This document shows, piece by piece, positions 53,001 to 62,100 of a stretch of DNA of 64,000 bases. Within the stretch, counting starts at the first letter, position 1. Every line of letters begins with the position of its first letter. The translations under genes were made by a program, and so were the position numbers. The stretch comes from Ciona intestinalis (lineage: Eukaryota; Chordata; Ascidiacea; Phlebobranchia; Cionidae): positions 1 to 64,000 of the forward strand of contig NW_004190381.2 in the NCBI RefSeq assembly GCF_000224145.3, written 5' to 3'. The notes below the pieces were generated by a model. That model saw only the letters and a program-made list of their open reading frames with translations. It was not told the DNA's origin and did not search any database.

Positions 53001-55971
53001 CGTTCATTGCTCCAACCCGGTGGTCACTACTGGGTTGTCTAAAACGTCAGCCATACATAAAAGAAAAATCTCTCCAAAAATAATCACCCACAAAGTTACA
53101 TCAGCGGTAACTTGCAAGCGGGCACGAGATGTTTATGAAACAGAACACTCGCATTATAACAACTGTCATTGCCCTGCCTTGTGAGGCCGAGGGTAAATAC
53201 TAAATAAGTTACATAAATCCATACATTCAACTCACCCAATTCACTTAGACTTTGAGCAGCTTTAGTTATCTCTCTTATTCCACCATTTAGTTGTGTGTGG
53301 AGACGTTTACTGAGTCTTTGGATTCGAATAATTCTTCTTAAAAGATCGCAGGTGGCCTGGTTGTAAAAAACTTGAATGATTAAATGAAATTGTTTCGTCT
53401 CTTCTGTCACGACAACGAAGATCAAAAGAGTTGACAAAAGCGAAAAAATGGGTAGTAACGGTAAAACAACAGTTGTTAAAACACGCTTGTTGATAAAAAA
53501 AAAAAGATATAATGTTTTGGTACAGACAATATAATGTCAAAATTAAATAAATAACATTTAATTAAACATATTACAGTTCTAATTGGAAGAAAAGTGTGCG
53601 TAAGGACACAACCCAAACAATGGGGGGAGTCGGCCTTAAAGAAGATTGATCCCAAAATTGAAGCATGATGGAAAAACCAAACCCAGAAAAAGAAATTCCA
53701 CCAAAGTTTACAGTAAACACTTGGAATTAATGACAAGAAATGACCATATCTACTAGGATAAGGGACTTTTTTTCAAATTTATTACTTAGTTGTAAAGGAA
53801 AGAATATTCAAATTATATATATTATATAATACTAACTTTTACTAGTGCAATTACTTTCTGACATGTAACCATATGATATTACTATGTTTTACTTCTGTTA
53901 TTTGCAGATCGAACTTCAATATTTCAAAACATAAGCAGAAAGAAGAGTAAAACAAATTAAAAACAATTTAAAAAAAACAAATTTAAAAAAAATAAAAATC
54001 CGAAACAAAAACAAAAAGGAATTATCATTGAAAATAAAAATAAAACTATTTTACGTAAAAAATATTCACAAATAATGAATGTATCTCACACCTGTAACCT
54101 TCCCAGCTGTATGGTTCGTGATTGTATTTTCTGGTAAGGTTCCCCCACTTTGTTACGAATTCTGTGGTGGAAATATTACGTTAGATTTGTTGTGTTCATG
54201 TTTTTGTTGATCTGATTTAGTTCAGGGTTTTAAATATCATTTTTTTAACTAGATGAAAATTTTAATAGTTATTATTCATTACAGCAGAAAAAAAGTGGCA
54301 AATCTTTTTAAAAAAAGTTTGTATCTTTAGACACAAACTTATCGGCTGTTAACAAAAAAAAACATTTCTCTTCTGGTAAAAAAAACTAAAACTCATAAAT
54401 TCACATTTTTACAACAAGAGCGATTTACTAATATATATATAGTAGGTTGAGGAAGATGGAACACCTTTTCATTCTGTTTTCTCGTCCCATTTGGTAAAGA
54501 ATATTCAAAAAATTATAAAAGAATATCCCCATGACTCCCATAGACCGTTGTTAATTGATTTAAACACAATCTGGGAATTTGGATTGTAAGTGCTAAAGGT
54601 GTCTCGCAAATATTCTATATATATAACCACAACACAAAGAATTTTCATGCAGCATTAACTACCTATCTACAACAGCTTGCAATGAATTGATCCTCGTTTG
54701 CATCATAGTGAGAATTCCTTCTAAAGATTCAATACCTGTCGCTTGTGCTAAGAGATCTTCGTGTCGTGATGCAATCTGTTATAAAGTTAGTAAAGGTTTC
54801 TTAACCAGGGGTGCTAGAAGTGTTCCTAGAGCAGCGTTTCTTAAACTTGGGTAAATTCCTCGTATTTAGAGGGTAAATAAGCCACCAATCAAAATCCACA
54901 TCAGTTGACGGGAGACACAATTGGAGTAATTAACCAGACATTGAACAACTCGTTGACATTGAACAACTCGTTGCCAAAAAGCTAGCGCATTCGTCGCATT
55001 AAATATAACTGATGTAATTAGTTGTTTTCGCTTTTTAATAAATGAGCGCCATATTACATATTGGGGGTAAATCTAATTACCATCTTTGTTAAACAGGTAA
55101 AGCAAACAAAAAGTTTAAGAACCACTGTCTTAGGGAGTGCGGACTTCATACAACCAACTTTTTTGTGAGACAAAACAAAAACCTTTACAATCTAACGGTC
55201 GCATAACTGTATTTAAAGTTGTTAATCCTTAAAAATATTTGAATAAAAATAAATTATCAAAAAACCTTTCCAATTTTATGGTCGCATAACTGTAATTTAA
55301 GTTGTTAATCCCTAAAACAAATTTAAACGAAAATAAATTATAAAAAAAATTTCCTATCTTATGGCTGCTCACCTGTGATTGAAGTTGTTTATCCAATATA
55401 CTGATCCCATCCATAAGCTGGGCCAACCTTTGTGATATTGCTGCATTCTGGATAACTTGTGTTGCATATTCCTGCACCTCAAAGTCGTCTTGCAAGAAAT
55501 CCGATAAGATTTCTATTTTTGAGGTAATTGATTGATAAGCGCGCATGAATGAAACTTGCTCTAGCGTGGCGTCCGTAAATAACAGTCGTTATAATACGTA
55601 AGCAAACCTCATGCTCACAAGTTTTCATGTATGTAACTTTGTGGGTGATTTTTTCTGTATTGCTAAAAATTAATTTGAACAACCCATTAGTGACCACTGT
55701 ACTAAAGTAATTGTGTTTTTCTTGCCCAAGGACATAAATAGGCCAACGGCAATGTACATATAATATACAAACTGGTAATGAAGCCCAAGAAATGCATTGC
55801 CTAGTATACTCGGTATTACATTTGTGTATATAAATAGCAGTGAATGCGAAAATATCTATTTCGCAAACCGCTTAGTTTTAAAAAGCAAACTTTTATGTGT
55901 TTTTAAAACTTTAGCTTACCGTCTGATGCAAATGAATGCAGAAAGTCACTACTTTCGTCTTCAAGAGCCAT
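29035..55971 (-). CDS. COG5: Conserved oligomeric Golgi complex subunit 5, complete
   Basis: Twenty exons, all phase-consistent: 55920-55971, 55373-55512, 54663-54775, 54092-54161, 53236-53356, 45763-45893, 45230-45401, 43396-43511, 42493-42555, 41872-41956, 41554-41657, 39682-39767, 39122-39283, 38291-38390, 35141-35251, 34526-34692, 33516-33641, 32460-32568, 30424-30627, 29035-29238. The product is 811 residues, starts [10 protein letters not shown] and ends KHSVTQ. Family blocks run in order: [31 protein letters not shown] [112 protein letters not shown] and GDVIPY. COG5 is a lobe B subunit of the Golgi tether for retrograde vesicles. Two introns use GC donors (after 45230 and 41872). GPR22 lies in the intron between exons 5 and 6. 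Confidence 0.96.
30005..30345. repeat. Composite SINE: tRNA-like head plus ~100-bp tail units
   Basis: The head GGCGCCGTGGCAAAGTGTTT continues GCGCGTCTGCCTCTAGCC and has a B-box-like TGTTCGAGGCC. A linker follows with GTTGGTCCAACCCAGCGGTC and GGGTTGTC, then the tail unit (AGTTACTTACGTAGTAACTC) about twice. The order is head, linker, tail, as in the composite SINE described in Ciona. Confidence 0.75.
30796..30919. mobile_element. Palindromic MITE, 124 bp, TAA target duplication (copy 1)
   Basis: The ends AGGTGGCTGTACACAG and CTGTGTACAGCCACCT are perfect inverted repeats, flanked by TAA on both sides. A 3-bp TWA duplication is the mark of PIF/Harbinger-type transposons. The interior holds TTTGTCCGGATTTCGCTGCC. 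The flanking sequence occurs again without the element at about 30990-31060. Confidence 0.85.
31439..31637. mobile_element. MITE, full length, COG5 intron
   Basis: Left end TATAGTAGGGTGGGGGAAGA, right end CCTACCCCACCCTAATATA. A second, GGTAAGATGG-type relative follows at about 31722-31895. Confidence 0.85.
32750..32870. repeat. Single ~100-bp SINE-tail unit, COG5 intron
   Basis: Reverse copy with AATCGTTATAACACGGGTGT and CATACACCTCGTGCC. Confidence 0.7.
33260..33475. repeat. Two ~100-bp SINE-tail units in tandem
   Basis: Forward copies carry TGTATGAAACAGAACAC and CGCGAGGATAAACAAGTTAC. They end about 40 bp downstream of COG5 exon 17. Confidence 0.7.
33880..34070. repeat. Inverted repeat with CTTGATTTTTGTTGGTTACG arms
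   Basis: The arms carry CGTAACCAACAAAAGTCAAG and its complement, and end in GATCTGGTG/CACCAGATC. Single arms occur also near 8540-8620, 28041-28065, 43755-43790 and 43885-43930, so this is a fourth short repeat family. Confidence 0.7.
34726..34865. repeat. Tandem array of a MITE-end motif (~36-bp unit)
   Basis: Four copies of GTAGGTTGGGGTAAGATGGT follow each other with short AT-rich or GTTGTACTTT spacers. Each unit is one terminal motif of the GGTAAGATGG MITE sub-type without its core. The array starts about 35 bp upstream of COG5 exon 16. Confidence 0.8.
35280..35485. repeat. Degenerate tandem array of MITE-end motifs
   Basis: Five or six copies of GTAGGGTGGGGTAATATAGG-like words with spacers containing ACGTGTCAT. 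The array lies next to COG5 exon 15 and grades into a shortened MITE at 35486-35606. Confidence 0.7.
35773..35957. mobile_element. MITE, full length, COG5 intron
   Basis: Left end TAGTAGGGTGGGGAAGACGA, right end CCCATCTTTCCCCCACTATA. Confidence 0.82.
36785..36890. repeat. Single ~100-bp SINE-tail unit, COG5 intron
   Basis: Reverse copy following an ATGAATAAATGAATG run, with CAGTCGTTATAACACGAGTG. Confidence 0.72.
37052..37246. mobile_element. MITE, COG5 intron
   Basis: Left end shortened to ATGTGGGGAAAGATAGGACA, right end CCATCTTCCCCACCCTACTA intact. Confidence 0.8.
37686..37880. mobile_element. MITE, COG5 intron
   Basis: Left end AAGGATGGGTTGGGGAAGAT, right end TCGTCCCCAACCCTACTATA. Confidence 0.82.
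38435..38595. repeat. Two ~100-bp SINE-tail units in tandem
   Basis: The first copy is well kept (CAGTCGTTATAACACAGGTG). The second is degraded after GGTAACGACAATGG. They lie about 40 bp upstream of COG5 exon 14. Confidence 0.68.
39017..39075. other. Hairpin with two paired blocks in a COG5 intron
   Basis: CGACCGG at 39018-39024 pairs with CCGGTCG at 39068-39074, and TATGATTTAT pairs with ATAAATCATA, leaving a small internal loop and a terminal loop of about 10 nt. The size is in the range of a microRNA precursor stem, but an old MITE remnant fits as well. Confidence 0.4.
39305..39460. repeat. Tandem array of MITE-end motifs (~35-bp unit)
   Basis: Four to five units of TAGTAGGTTGGGGTAAGATG followed by GGACATG or GGTCC spacers. 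It begins about 20 bp upstream of COG5 exon 13, on the acceptor side of that intron. Confidence 0.8.
40051..40248. mobile_element. MITE, COG5 intron
   Basis: Left end AGAGTGGGGTGGGGGAGACG. The right end is eroded (GTCCCAACTTTCCACCGT). Confidence 0.75.
40395..40515. repeat. Single ~100-bp SINE-tail unit, COG5 intron
   Basis: Well-preserved reverse copy with AACAGTCGTTATAACACAGG and CCTCGTGCCCGCTTACAAG. Confidence 0.75.
42011..42214. mobile_element. MITE, full length, COG5 intron
   Basis: Left end ATATAGTAGTGTGGGGGAAG. The right end CCCATCATACCCCACAGTAA is partly changed. Confidence 0.82.
42372..42487. repeat. 29-bp tandem repeat with a CRE palindrome in every unit
   Basis: TGACGTCA occurs at 42372, 42401, 42430 and 42459, spaced exactly 29 bp apart. 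The units end in ATTTAA or similar, and most carry an extra half-site GACGTA. The array ends next to the splice donor of COG5 exon 9. TGACGTCA is the full CREB/ATF consensus site, but the regular period means copy expansion alone could explain the sites. Confidence 0.92.
43157..43355. mobile_element. MITE, full length, COG5 intron
   Basis: Left end TATAGTAGGGTGGGGGAAGA, right end CTTTTCCCACTCTACTATA, close to COG5 exon 8. Confidence 0.85.
43609..43748. mobile_element. Palindromic MITE, 140 bp, TTA target duplication (copy 2)
   Basis: Ends AGGTGCCTGTAC and GTGTACAGCCACCT, with TTA on both sides. The interior runs in the opposite direction to copy 1 and contains GGCAGCGAAATCCGGACAAA. It lies just upstream of COG5 exon 8. 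Confidence 0.83.
44130..44275. mobile_element. MITE, internal deletion, COG5 intron
   Basis: Left end CATAGTAGGATGGGGGAAGA. About 50 bp of core is missing. The right end reads GTCTTCCCCCGCCCCACTCC. Confidence 0.78.
44725..45005. repeat. Two ~100-bp SINE-tail units, COG5 intron
   Basis: Reverse copies at 44725-44810 and 44890-45000, separated by a stretch with GGCCAAAGTTGGTCTATTAC. The second follows an AATGAATG run. Confidence 0.7.
45440..45625. mobile_element. MITE lacking its right end, COG5 intron
   Basis: The core is well kept (AACTAACAACGGTCTATAGG) but the copy breaks off at GAAAAGGTGTTTTTG. Confidence 0.7.
45940..46510. mobile_element. Nested GGTAAGATGG-type MITE remnants
   Basis: At least three partial cores with CATTTGGTAGTAAACGAAAA-like words lie in series, followed by a fuller copy from TTTGGGGTAAGATGGTCCAG to GACCATCTTACCCCAGCACC. 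They lie just upstream of COG5 exon 6, in the intron that holds GPR22. Confidence 0.6.
46515..48794. other. Repeat-poor 2.3 kb upstream of GPR22, no gene confirmed
   Basis: Almost no MITE or SINE sequence. A Lys-rich open frame at 46784-46999 has an internal ATG giving [15 protein letters not shown], but it has no recognised family and no clear splice partner. An imperfect internal duplication lies at about 47375-47450 and 47500-47580 (TTAGTGAGGCAATATTTGAT and a relative). The stretch probably holds the promoter and 5' untranslated region of GPR22. That is inference. Confidence 0.5.
48795..51880 (+). CDS. GPR22: Rhodopsin-class receptor, GPR22 orthologue, nested in COG5
   Basis: Exons 48795-49040, 49462-50066 and 50695-51880 join in phase (0, then 2) to give 678 residues. 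TM1 (about 43-68, with the conserved Asn at 60) is in exon 1. TM2 starts at the exon 2 join ([12 protein letters not shown]). TM3 ends [10 protein letters not shown], close to the LDRYDIS form of GPR22. TM4-5 are in exon 2. Exon 3 holds a long acidic and Asn-rich third loop, [11 protein letters not shown]6 with FVSWVPFH and TM7 with NPFVYSF. N-glycosylation sites NLT and NTS precede TM1. GPR22 is an orphan receptor of plasma membranes. The protein is longer than vertebrate GPR22 (about 430) through the third loop, third outer loop and tail. The gene lies antisense in the COG5 intron between exons 5 and 6. The start is the first in-frame ATG. Confidence 0.85.
49247..49440. mobile_element. MITE inside GPR22 intron 1
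   Basis: Left end CAATAGGGTGGGTGGAGATG, right end GTCTCATATTACCCCAAAGT. It makes up about half of the 421-bp intron and ends about 20 bp before the acceptor. Confidence 0.78.
50529..50665. mobile_element. Palindromic MITE, 137 bp, TAA target duplication (copy 3)
   Basis: Ends AGGTGACTGTACACAG and CTGTGTACATCCACCT, with TAA on both sides. It lies in GPR22 intron 2, 29 bp before the exon 3 acceptor. Confidence 0.85.
52013..52178. mobile_element. MITE downstream of GPR22, right end lost
   Basis: Left end ATAGTAGGGTGGGAAGACGG. The copy stops after AAAAGGTGTCCCATCTATA. Confidence 0.75.
52440..52530. repeat. Short repeat with GGCCTAAATCCTA and GGACCTC words
   Basis: Relatives of this segment lie near 1600-1740, 3285-3350, 16740-16810 and 38750-38830. 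They share CAATGGCCAA/TTGGCCCATTAC and ATCCATATAGAATAGAA-like ends. Confidence 0.55.
52960..53215. repeat. Composite SINE copy, linker plus tail
   Basis: The linker TTGCTCCAACCCGGTGGTCA runs into GGGTTGTC, then AATCACCCACAAAGTTACAT and the 100-bp tail unit. The tRNA-like head is missing. The copy abuts COG5 exon 5 on its downstream side. Confidence 0.7.
54437..54612. mobile_element. MITE, COG5 intron 3
   Basis: Left end ATATAGTAGGTTGAGGAAGA. The right end is eroded after AAAGGTGTCTCGC. It lies about 50 bp from exon 3. Confidence 0.75.
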
Positions 55972-56197
55972 CACACTATACTAATTTTTAAATTCGAAAT
56001 AATTTTAATTTTTATCAATTTATAAACATTCTAACGTTTTTCCACGCTGTCAGTCTGCTTATTGATGCATGACATCAGCTGAGTACATCATGACTGTGCA
56101 TTATGCGTTCATAGACATCATGTGTCGTAATAAAGAAAGAAATACAGTATTTTACAACAGTTTTAGGAAGACGTTAAAATAGTTAAGTTGATTAATC
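55972..56197. promoter_or_regulatory. Shared divergent promoter region, COG5 and the right-hand gene
   Basis: The two start codons point away from each other and are 226 bp apart, with no MITE or SINE between them. The segment has TGACATCA-like words (56064-56120: GCATGACATCAGCTGAGTAC, ATAGACATCATG) but no clear TATA box. Shared regulation is inferred from position only. Confidence 0.55.
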
Positions 56198-59100
56198 ATG
56201 AATCGTAGAGTCCCAAAGCTTATAATTAAACCGGATTCCGGATCGAGTCGCGCTTCGACACTCATATTTGATGGGACGAAGCCGACAACGCGAAAGAAAC
56301 GACAACAAGTTAGTTCACTTGCCCTGGACGCCCAGGAGAGTCTTATTTCTACTAACACCTCGCAACCACCAAGCCCAAGGAAAAAGTTGTATAGACGACG
56401 ATCTAAATCATACCAGGAATTAAACAAAGCGAAATATCCTACTTCTTCAAGCAGTGACTACGGAGCATCTCCGCGATATGAGACCCGATATTCACCACGA
56501 AAAACGACCGTTTCCCAACGTACAGGAAAACTGCAAACGTCCAAATCGACACCGTCACTTTCTGGCTCAAATAGCATCAGAAAAGAAGCCCCAACGGACG
56601 TCTCAAAAACGGGAACGCCTTTTTTAATTCGAGAATCGAAACTAAGCTCTTTGAAACCAAATGATTATGATCGAGTTAACAACAGCGATAGTTCTAGTCG
56701 TATATCTTTCCGCGTCGGACAACCCCTCACAAAATTGATGACGTCATCAGTGCGTATATTCGACGGGACGAAGCCAATGCGAAAACGTTCTACGATTTTA
56801 ATGTCGGATTCAAGTGAGAATGAAAACATGGCGCCTTCTTCAATGCCGCCTCCCTTAACGAAAGCAACATCCGTGGGCGGCATCAAGGAGTACCTGAAAG
56901 AATACACACGCAAGCGATTCAAGTAAGATTAATACACGCAGTGTTTAGAACACAGCGGTCAGTTTTAGTACGGTATACTGGATCTATATATAGACTGGGA
57001 TGGGGGAAGATGGGACACCTTTAGCACCTAATATTCAAATATCCTGATCGTGTTTTAAACAATTAACAACGGTCTATGGGAGTTGTAAGGATGCGGTCTT
57101 TCTTTGAATTTTCCTGGCTTACTACAAAATGGGACAAAAAACAGAATGAAATGGTGTCTCATCTTACTCTACCGTACTTCATATGTCGTGTGGTTTTAAA
57201 CTTTTATCGTGATTTGCCTTTAAACTCCAAAAATATTTTCACAAATACCTGGTTTTAGGCTTTTATTCTATACTGTGCTTAAAGCAGTGAGATGCATAAA
57301 CTGCTTCTTCGCTTTGTCTTTTAACATTTATTGAGCCCTATACTGGGACCGGCCCATTTATAATAACCAATAACCACCCACAAAGTTATATACGTATAGT
57401 AACTCGTCGAAAGCGGGTATGAGGTGCTTGTATGAAACAGAGAACCAGTGTTATAACTGTCGTTGCCCTGCTATGTCATGATGAATATGTTACATTTATT
57501 CAACGCTTACCAAATTTAAAGTTTTCCTACATTTTAAGGGCAAACTTACCGGAGGGTATGGTTTCGAATCCAATGCTTGCAGAACTACGCGAGAAACCAG
57601 GGCAAATTGGCGACGCTGCAAGAAAGAGATCCGAGTCCGCTGTTACCGCAATGAGGCGCCAGAGAAAACTGATAAACGCTAACCGTATAACGCTACCCCT
57701 ACTCAAACATAAGCGAGCCAGCTTTCAAGGCTTGGGAAACTTCGAGAGGTCAGAAAGTGACGTATCATCGGGAGATATAACAGGTAAGGGCGGTAGAATA
57801 AATTGTCTTATATATTAGGGTGGGGAAAGAAGGGACATCTTTAGCACATAATACTCCAATATTCTAATCGTGATTTAAACAATTACCAACGGTCCTGAGG
57901 TTACGGTCTGAGGTTACGGTTTGATAATTTCTAAAATTTTCTTTGGATTTTATAATTTCTTTTAGTACCGAATGGGATGAGAAAACAGAGTAAAAAGAAG
58001 GTTTTAGTTTTTAAACTGATACGTTTAAATTGCGGCAGTTGTGTCATTCGTCCGGGTTGTTAAGTTTGTATTAAAACTGCCAAGAAAATCCATCTTTTAT
58101 CTCCTAGTATATTGCGATGTTACTGCTATAGCTTCGCTAACCTAACTTAAAAATGTTTTTAAAGTCAGCTTTTTCGTAAGTAAAAATTTCTTTTACAAAT
58201 TTGCAGACTCCATACGCGGCGGCAGTGATTCGGTACCCGCAAGACGAAAGCGAAAAGCGACATCGAGCAAAGCAACTCCCAACCAAAACAACCTGTCGAA
58301 AAAACGGCCTTCTGATAATGTAATAACTCGGAAGTCAGACAAACGTAGAGCAAGTGTATTGGCCGGCAAGCACGCCATGGATTCGACTCAAGCCTGGCCG
58401 TTCCATCAGTTTAGTGAACACGCGGATACAGGTCGTCCCGAATCTGCAAAGGTAAAAACATCTGCAATAAATAACTGAAAGCAACATATTTATACTCGCA
58501 AATAGCGGGGCAACGACAGTTGCATAACACGAGTGTTTTGTTTCATACACCTCGTTCCCGCTTACGAGTTACCACGTATATAACTTTTGTTGATGGTTAT
58601 TTTGAGTAATTATCTCAAAGACACAAACCCTTATGTAACTACCCAAAATTTACAGCGCCAAGTAACCCTAATTAATTTTTCCAGCCCGCAAAAGACGAAA
58701 AGTTTCATGTGAGCGAAAGTATGAAGCAATTGCTCAGACTGCCAAGTGATGACGACTGGGATGGGGAAGCCCCGCCCTACGTCACAACCGTTGGCAGACC
58801 GGTGAATGTAAACAACCATATCGTACTGGTGGGAAAGTTTAAAAACCCCGACGGTACAGTCAGGTAGTAGATATGTAACGTGAGATGTGTATGATTTTAT
58901 TGATCACATATTTATAAAACATAAAGCGTTTATACTGTTTTTGCCAGGCATGTTATACTGGTATTATAGGTTTACGGCAAGAATTTTGCTGACCGACGTT
59001 TCGCAGGACTGCGCGTTTATATAGTGGGGTGGTGGAAGATGGGACACCTTTTCAATCAATTTTATCGTTCCATTTGGTAGTTAACAAAGAAAATTCGAAG

Positions 59101-62100
59101 AATTATCAAACCATATCCTCACGACTCCCATAGGCCGCCGTTAATTGTTTAAAACACAATCAGGATATTTGGATATTATGTTAAAGGTCTCCCGTCTTTC
59201 CCCACTCCAAGACATATCTGTCTTTCTGCCTTGTTTTTGTTTCATGTATATGTAGGAACTTTGTGAGCGATAAAAAATGCGATAAACCCGTGAAATTCAT
59301 ACCTTCTCTTGTATGAAATGTACTTATTGACAGATTGTTAAAATTCTTTTTTCAGAAAAGCAGTTGTGCTTGGGACGTTGCACGCAAAACCAGTGGAGCA
59401 TGTCGGGTCAGGTGACTCAGTGATGACGTTGCCATCTGACATGATACCGGGTATTGACCGAACTTTGGCACGAGAGAAAGGTTTTGAAATTGTGAATGAA
59501 GATCTTGAGGCTGACGCAGTTGACGGTGAGTATGGGGAACCACCGAAGTTGAGATTCATTGTACCGTTCCGTAATCTGATGCGAAAAGTACGGAACCGTT
59601 TCCGACCAAGAAGCCGGAAGTGGCTTTCCGATAGTGGGATTAGTACAAACTATGAAGTGAATATTGAAGATGAAATAGAAGAGAATGTTGCACAAAAAGA
59701 AGAAGGCGCGTTTGAGAGTGGATTTGAATCAGAGGACGAAACAGATGAAGAGATTTCGCTTTCTAAGTTGGATATGTCTCTTCCGTTGGTAATTGGGCGT
59801 GGCAAGCGTAGGAGCACCAAAACGTTGTGTCCGAAACCCGAGACATGTCCGTATGAAACATTGAATAATACCCTGAACGTAATTCCCACTTTGGAAAGTA
59901 AACCGCCATCCAGAGGCAAAGTGTGGAAGAAATATAACGAGTTGTTGACGGAGATAAATAAAGAAACAGAAAAAGACAAAGAAGAATGGACGAAGACGGT
60001 TGATATCCCTGCGAAACCGACGTATGATTTGACCATTGATCAGATAACTTGCGAAGCCGAAATAGAAAGAGAAAATCGAACCATTAAAAATGGGTTAAGG
60101 AATCTACGTGATTGTGCGAGTGTTTCTTCCAATGAGTCAGTATGTAGGTACTCGGGTGGCTTTTTCGATGGAAATGGTGGAGTTCACAATCGACCGCCTG
60201 CGGACAAATCTTACTACTCTTACAACACCAACAGTAAGTTTTATAAAAAGCTGGTCGGAGTCGTAAAGGGATGGGTTGAGGTTGGGGCTCGTGGGTTAAG
60301 GGGTAAGAATAATCTACAAGATGCTGAGAACATCTACGACGATGTAGCGACGGAATCTATTATTCAAGCGTACGATGCGGGGCAGGAGTTATTTGGTGGG
60401 CAGTACAGTGAATCAAGGGAAAGTACGGAAGAAGAATCGACGGAGGATTATAGTGGTACTACCGAAACACCGACCCTGGATGGCGAGTCCTCTTCTCTAA
60501 CAAACGATTCTTCAAAGACATCAGAGACAACTGAGTCTTCTTCTTCGTCCAATTCCAAAGATACGTCTACCTCTACCGATTCAACATCTCACAGTGAGAG
60601 TTCAAGTGAGGTTATTTCGACAAAGAAAAGCAGTCTTTCTGTTGCGACCTCAAACGAACAGTCGTCGCAATCGTCGGCTGCGAACAGCACGCCAATTGTT
60701 TCCAGCGATCAGTCAAGTGAGTCCCATCAAACAGATTCGGGCTCAAGCAGTCAAAAGTCTACCACCGTAGGTGCCAGTTTAACAAAACCAATCAGCGACA
60801 GTTCGAGCAGATCCAAATCAACTAGTGCTGTTTCGAATTCAACAAATTCAGGCAGTGCGAGTTCGAAAACTACAAATTCAGAAAATGCAAGTTCGAGTAC
60901 TAACAAAATCAGACTAGCAAATCTGCTGATAGTCGTAGCTCCTCACCATCGGTTGAGCTTTCAGGTTCTAATAAAACGACCAGCAAATCTGCTGCTTCTG
61001 ATGACAAAACATCTGAAAAAACTGAGACGGCCTCTCGCCACAGCAAACTAGCATCAGGGTCTAGTGGAAAAACATCTGTTTCTAAAAGCTCAGCTACAGG
61101 GTTGAGCGGATCTGTCGCAACAGGGCAAACGTCAAATGATTTATCAGAAAAAGACCAAACAGAAGATGATATTTACGGCACAGGAGACAATTTGACGACA
61201 TCGCAGTATTCGGACTCCGCTACTCCCCAACCTAGTGCAGGAATTGCTAAATGGAAAAGAAAATTTAAAAATAGTTCCACTCGTGCTGGATACGAGGACA
61301 CTGAAAACAATAAAGGCCAATCAATGGCTGGCATTGGAAGAAGGGAAACTCGGCGAGAAGAATCACAAACAGCTACAAATCCTAACGACTGGCTATCTGT
61401 GTTACGCTACTCTGCTGCCGGTGACTTATCACCACGAAAAAAGGTAACTTTCACTAACAACTACTATGATTCAGTAAGAAAGCGACAAAAATCTAAAAGT
61501 AATTTCAAAAGAATTGCTAATCGGTTGTTTTCGTTCCTCCCGTTGAAAAAGCAGCGTCTGGCTGAAGGAAACCAGTCTTGCATTGATCTCCCCTCTGTTT
61601 ATGAAAGTAGGGAGATGTTCTATAATGAAAACGACGATGATCCGCTGTGTGGGACTTACTGGGGGCAATCCAACAGTTCTAACTCTTTACCGAAATACAT
61701 CGACAAGGATTCAATGAATGAAATGTACGCTGTACAGAAATCGTTGTCGCTTATGAGCAATAGGTTTCATTATTCTTTTCCAAGAAATTTAGAAGACGAC
61801 CAACTGTACATGTCAAGCATAAATATAAAGCCTTCAGAAAAATGTGGACCGACTCGAAATCGGTCAAAAGTTTTGCCCGTTTGGCAAAGTACCGGAAGAA
61901 CAAAAGTTACAATTGGTCGACCTCGTTTAGCAATAGAAACCTCTTCGTCAGATCCGTCCAAGACGACTCCATTAATCCGAACTGGACCCCAGTCGGGTGT
62001 ACCATCTACCAGCATTGACGGCTACGACACTGTAGCTGGAGACGACAGTCTTTCAAATAACGGAATGTCTGTGGCAGAAGGATCCTCTGTTAGCAAAACA

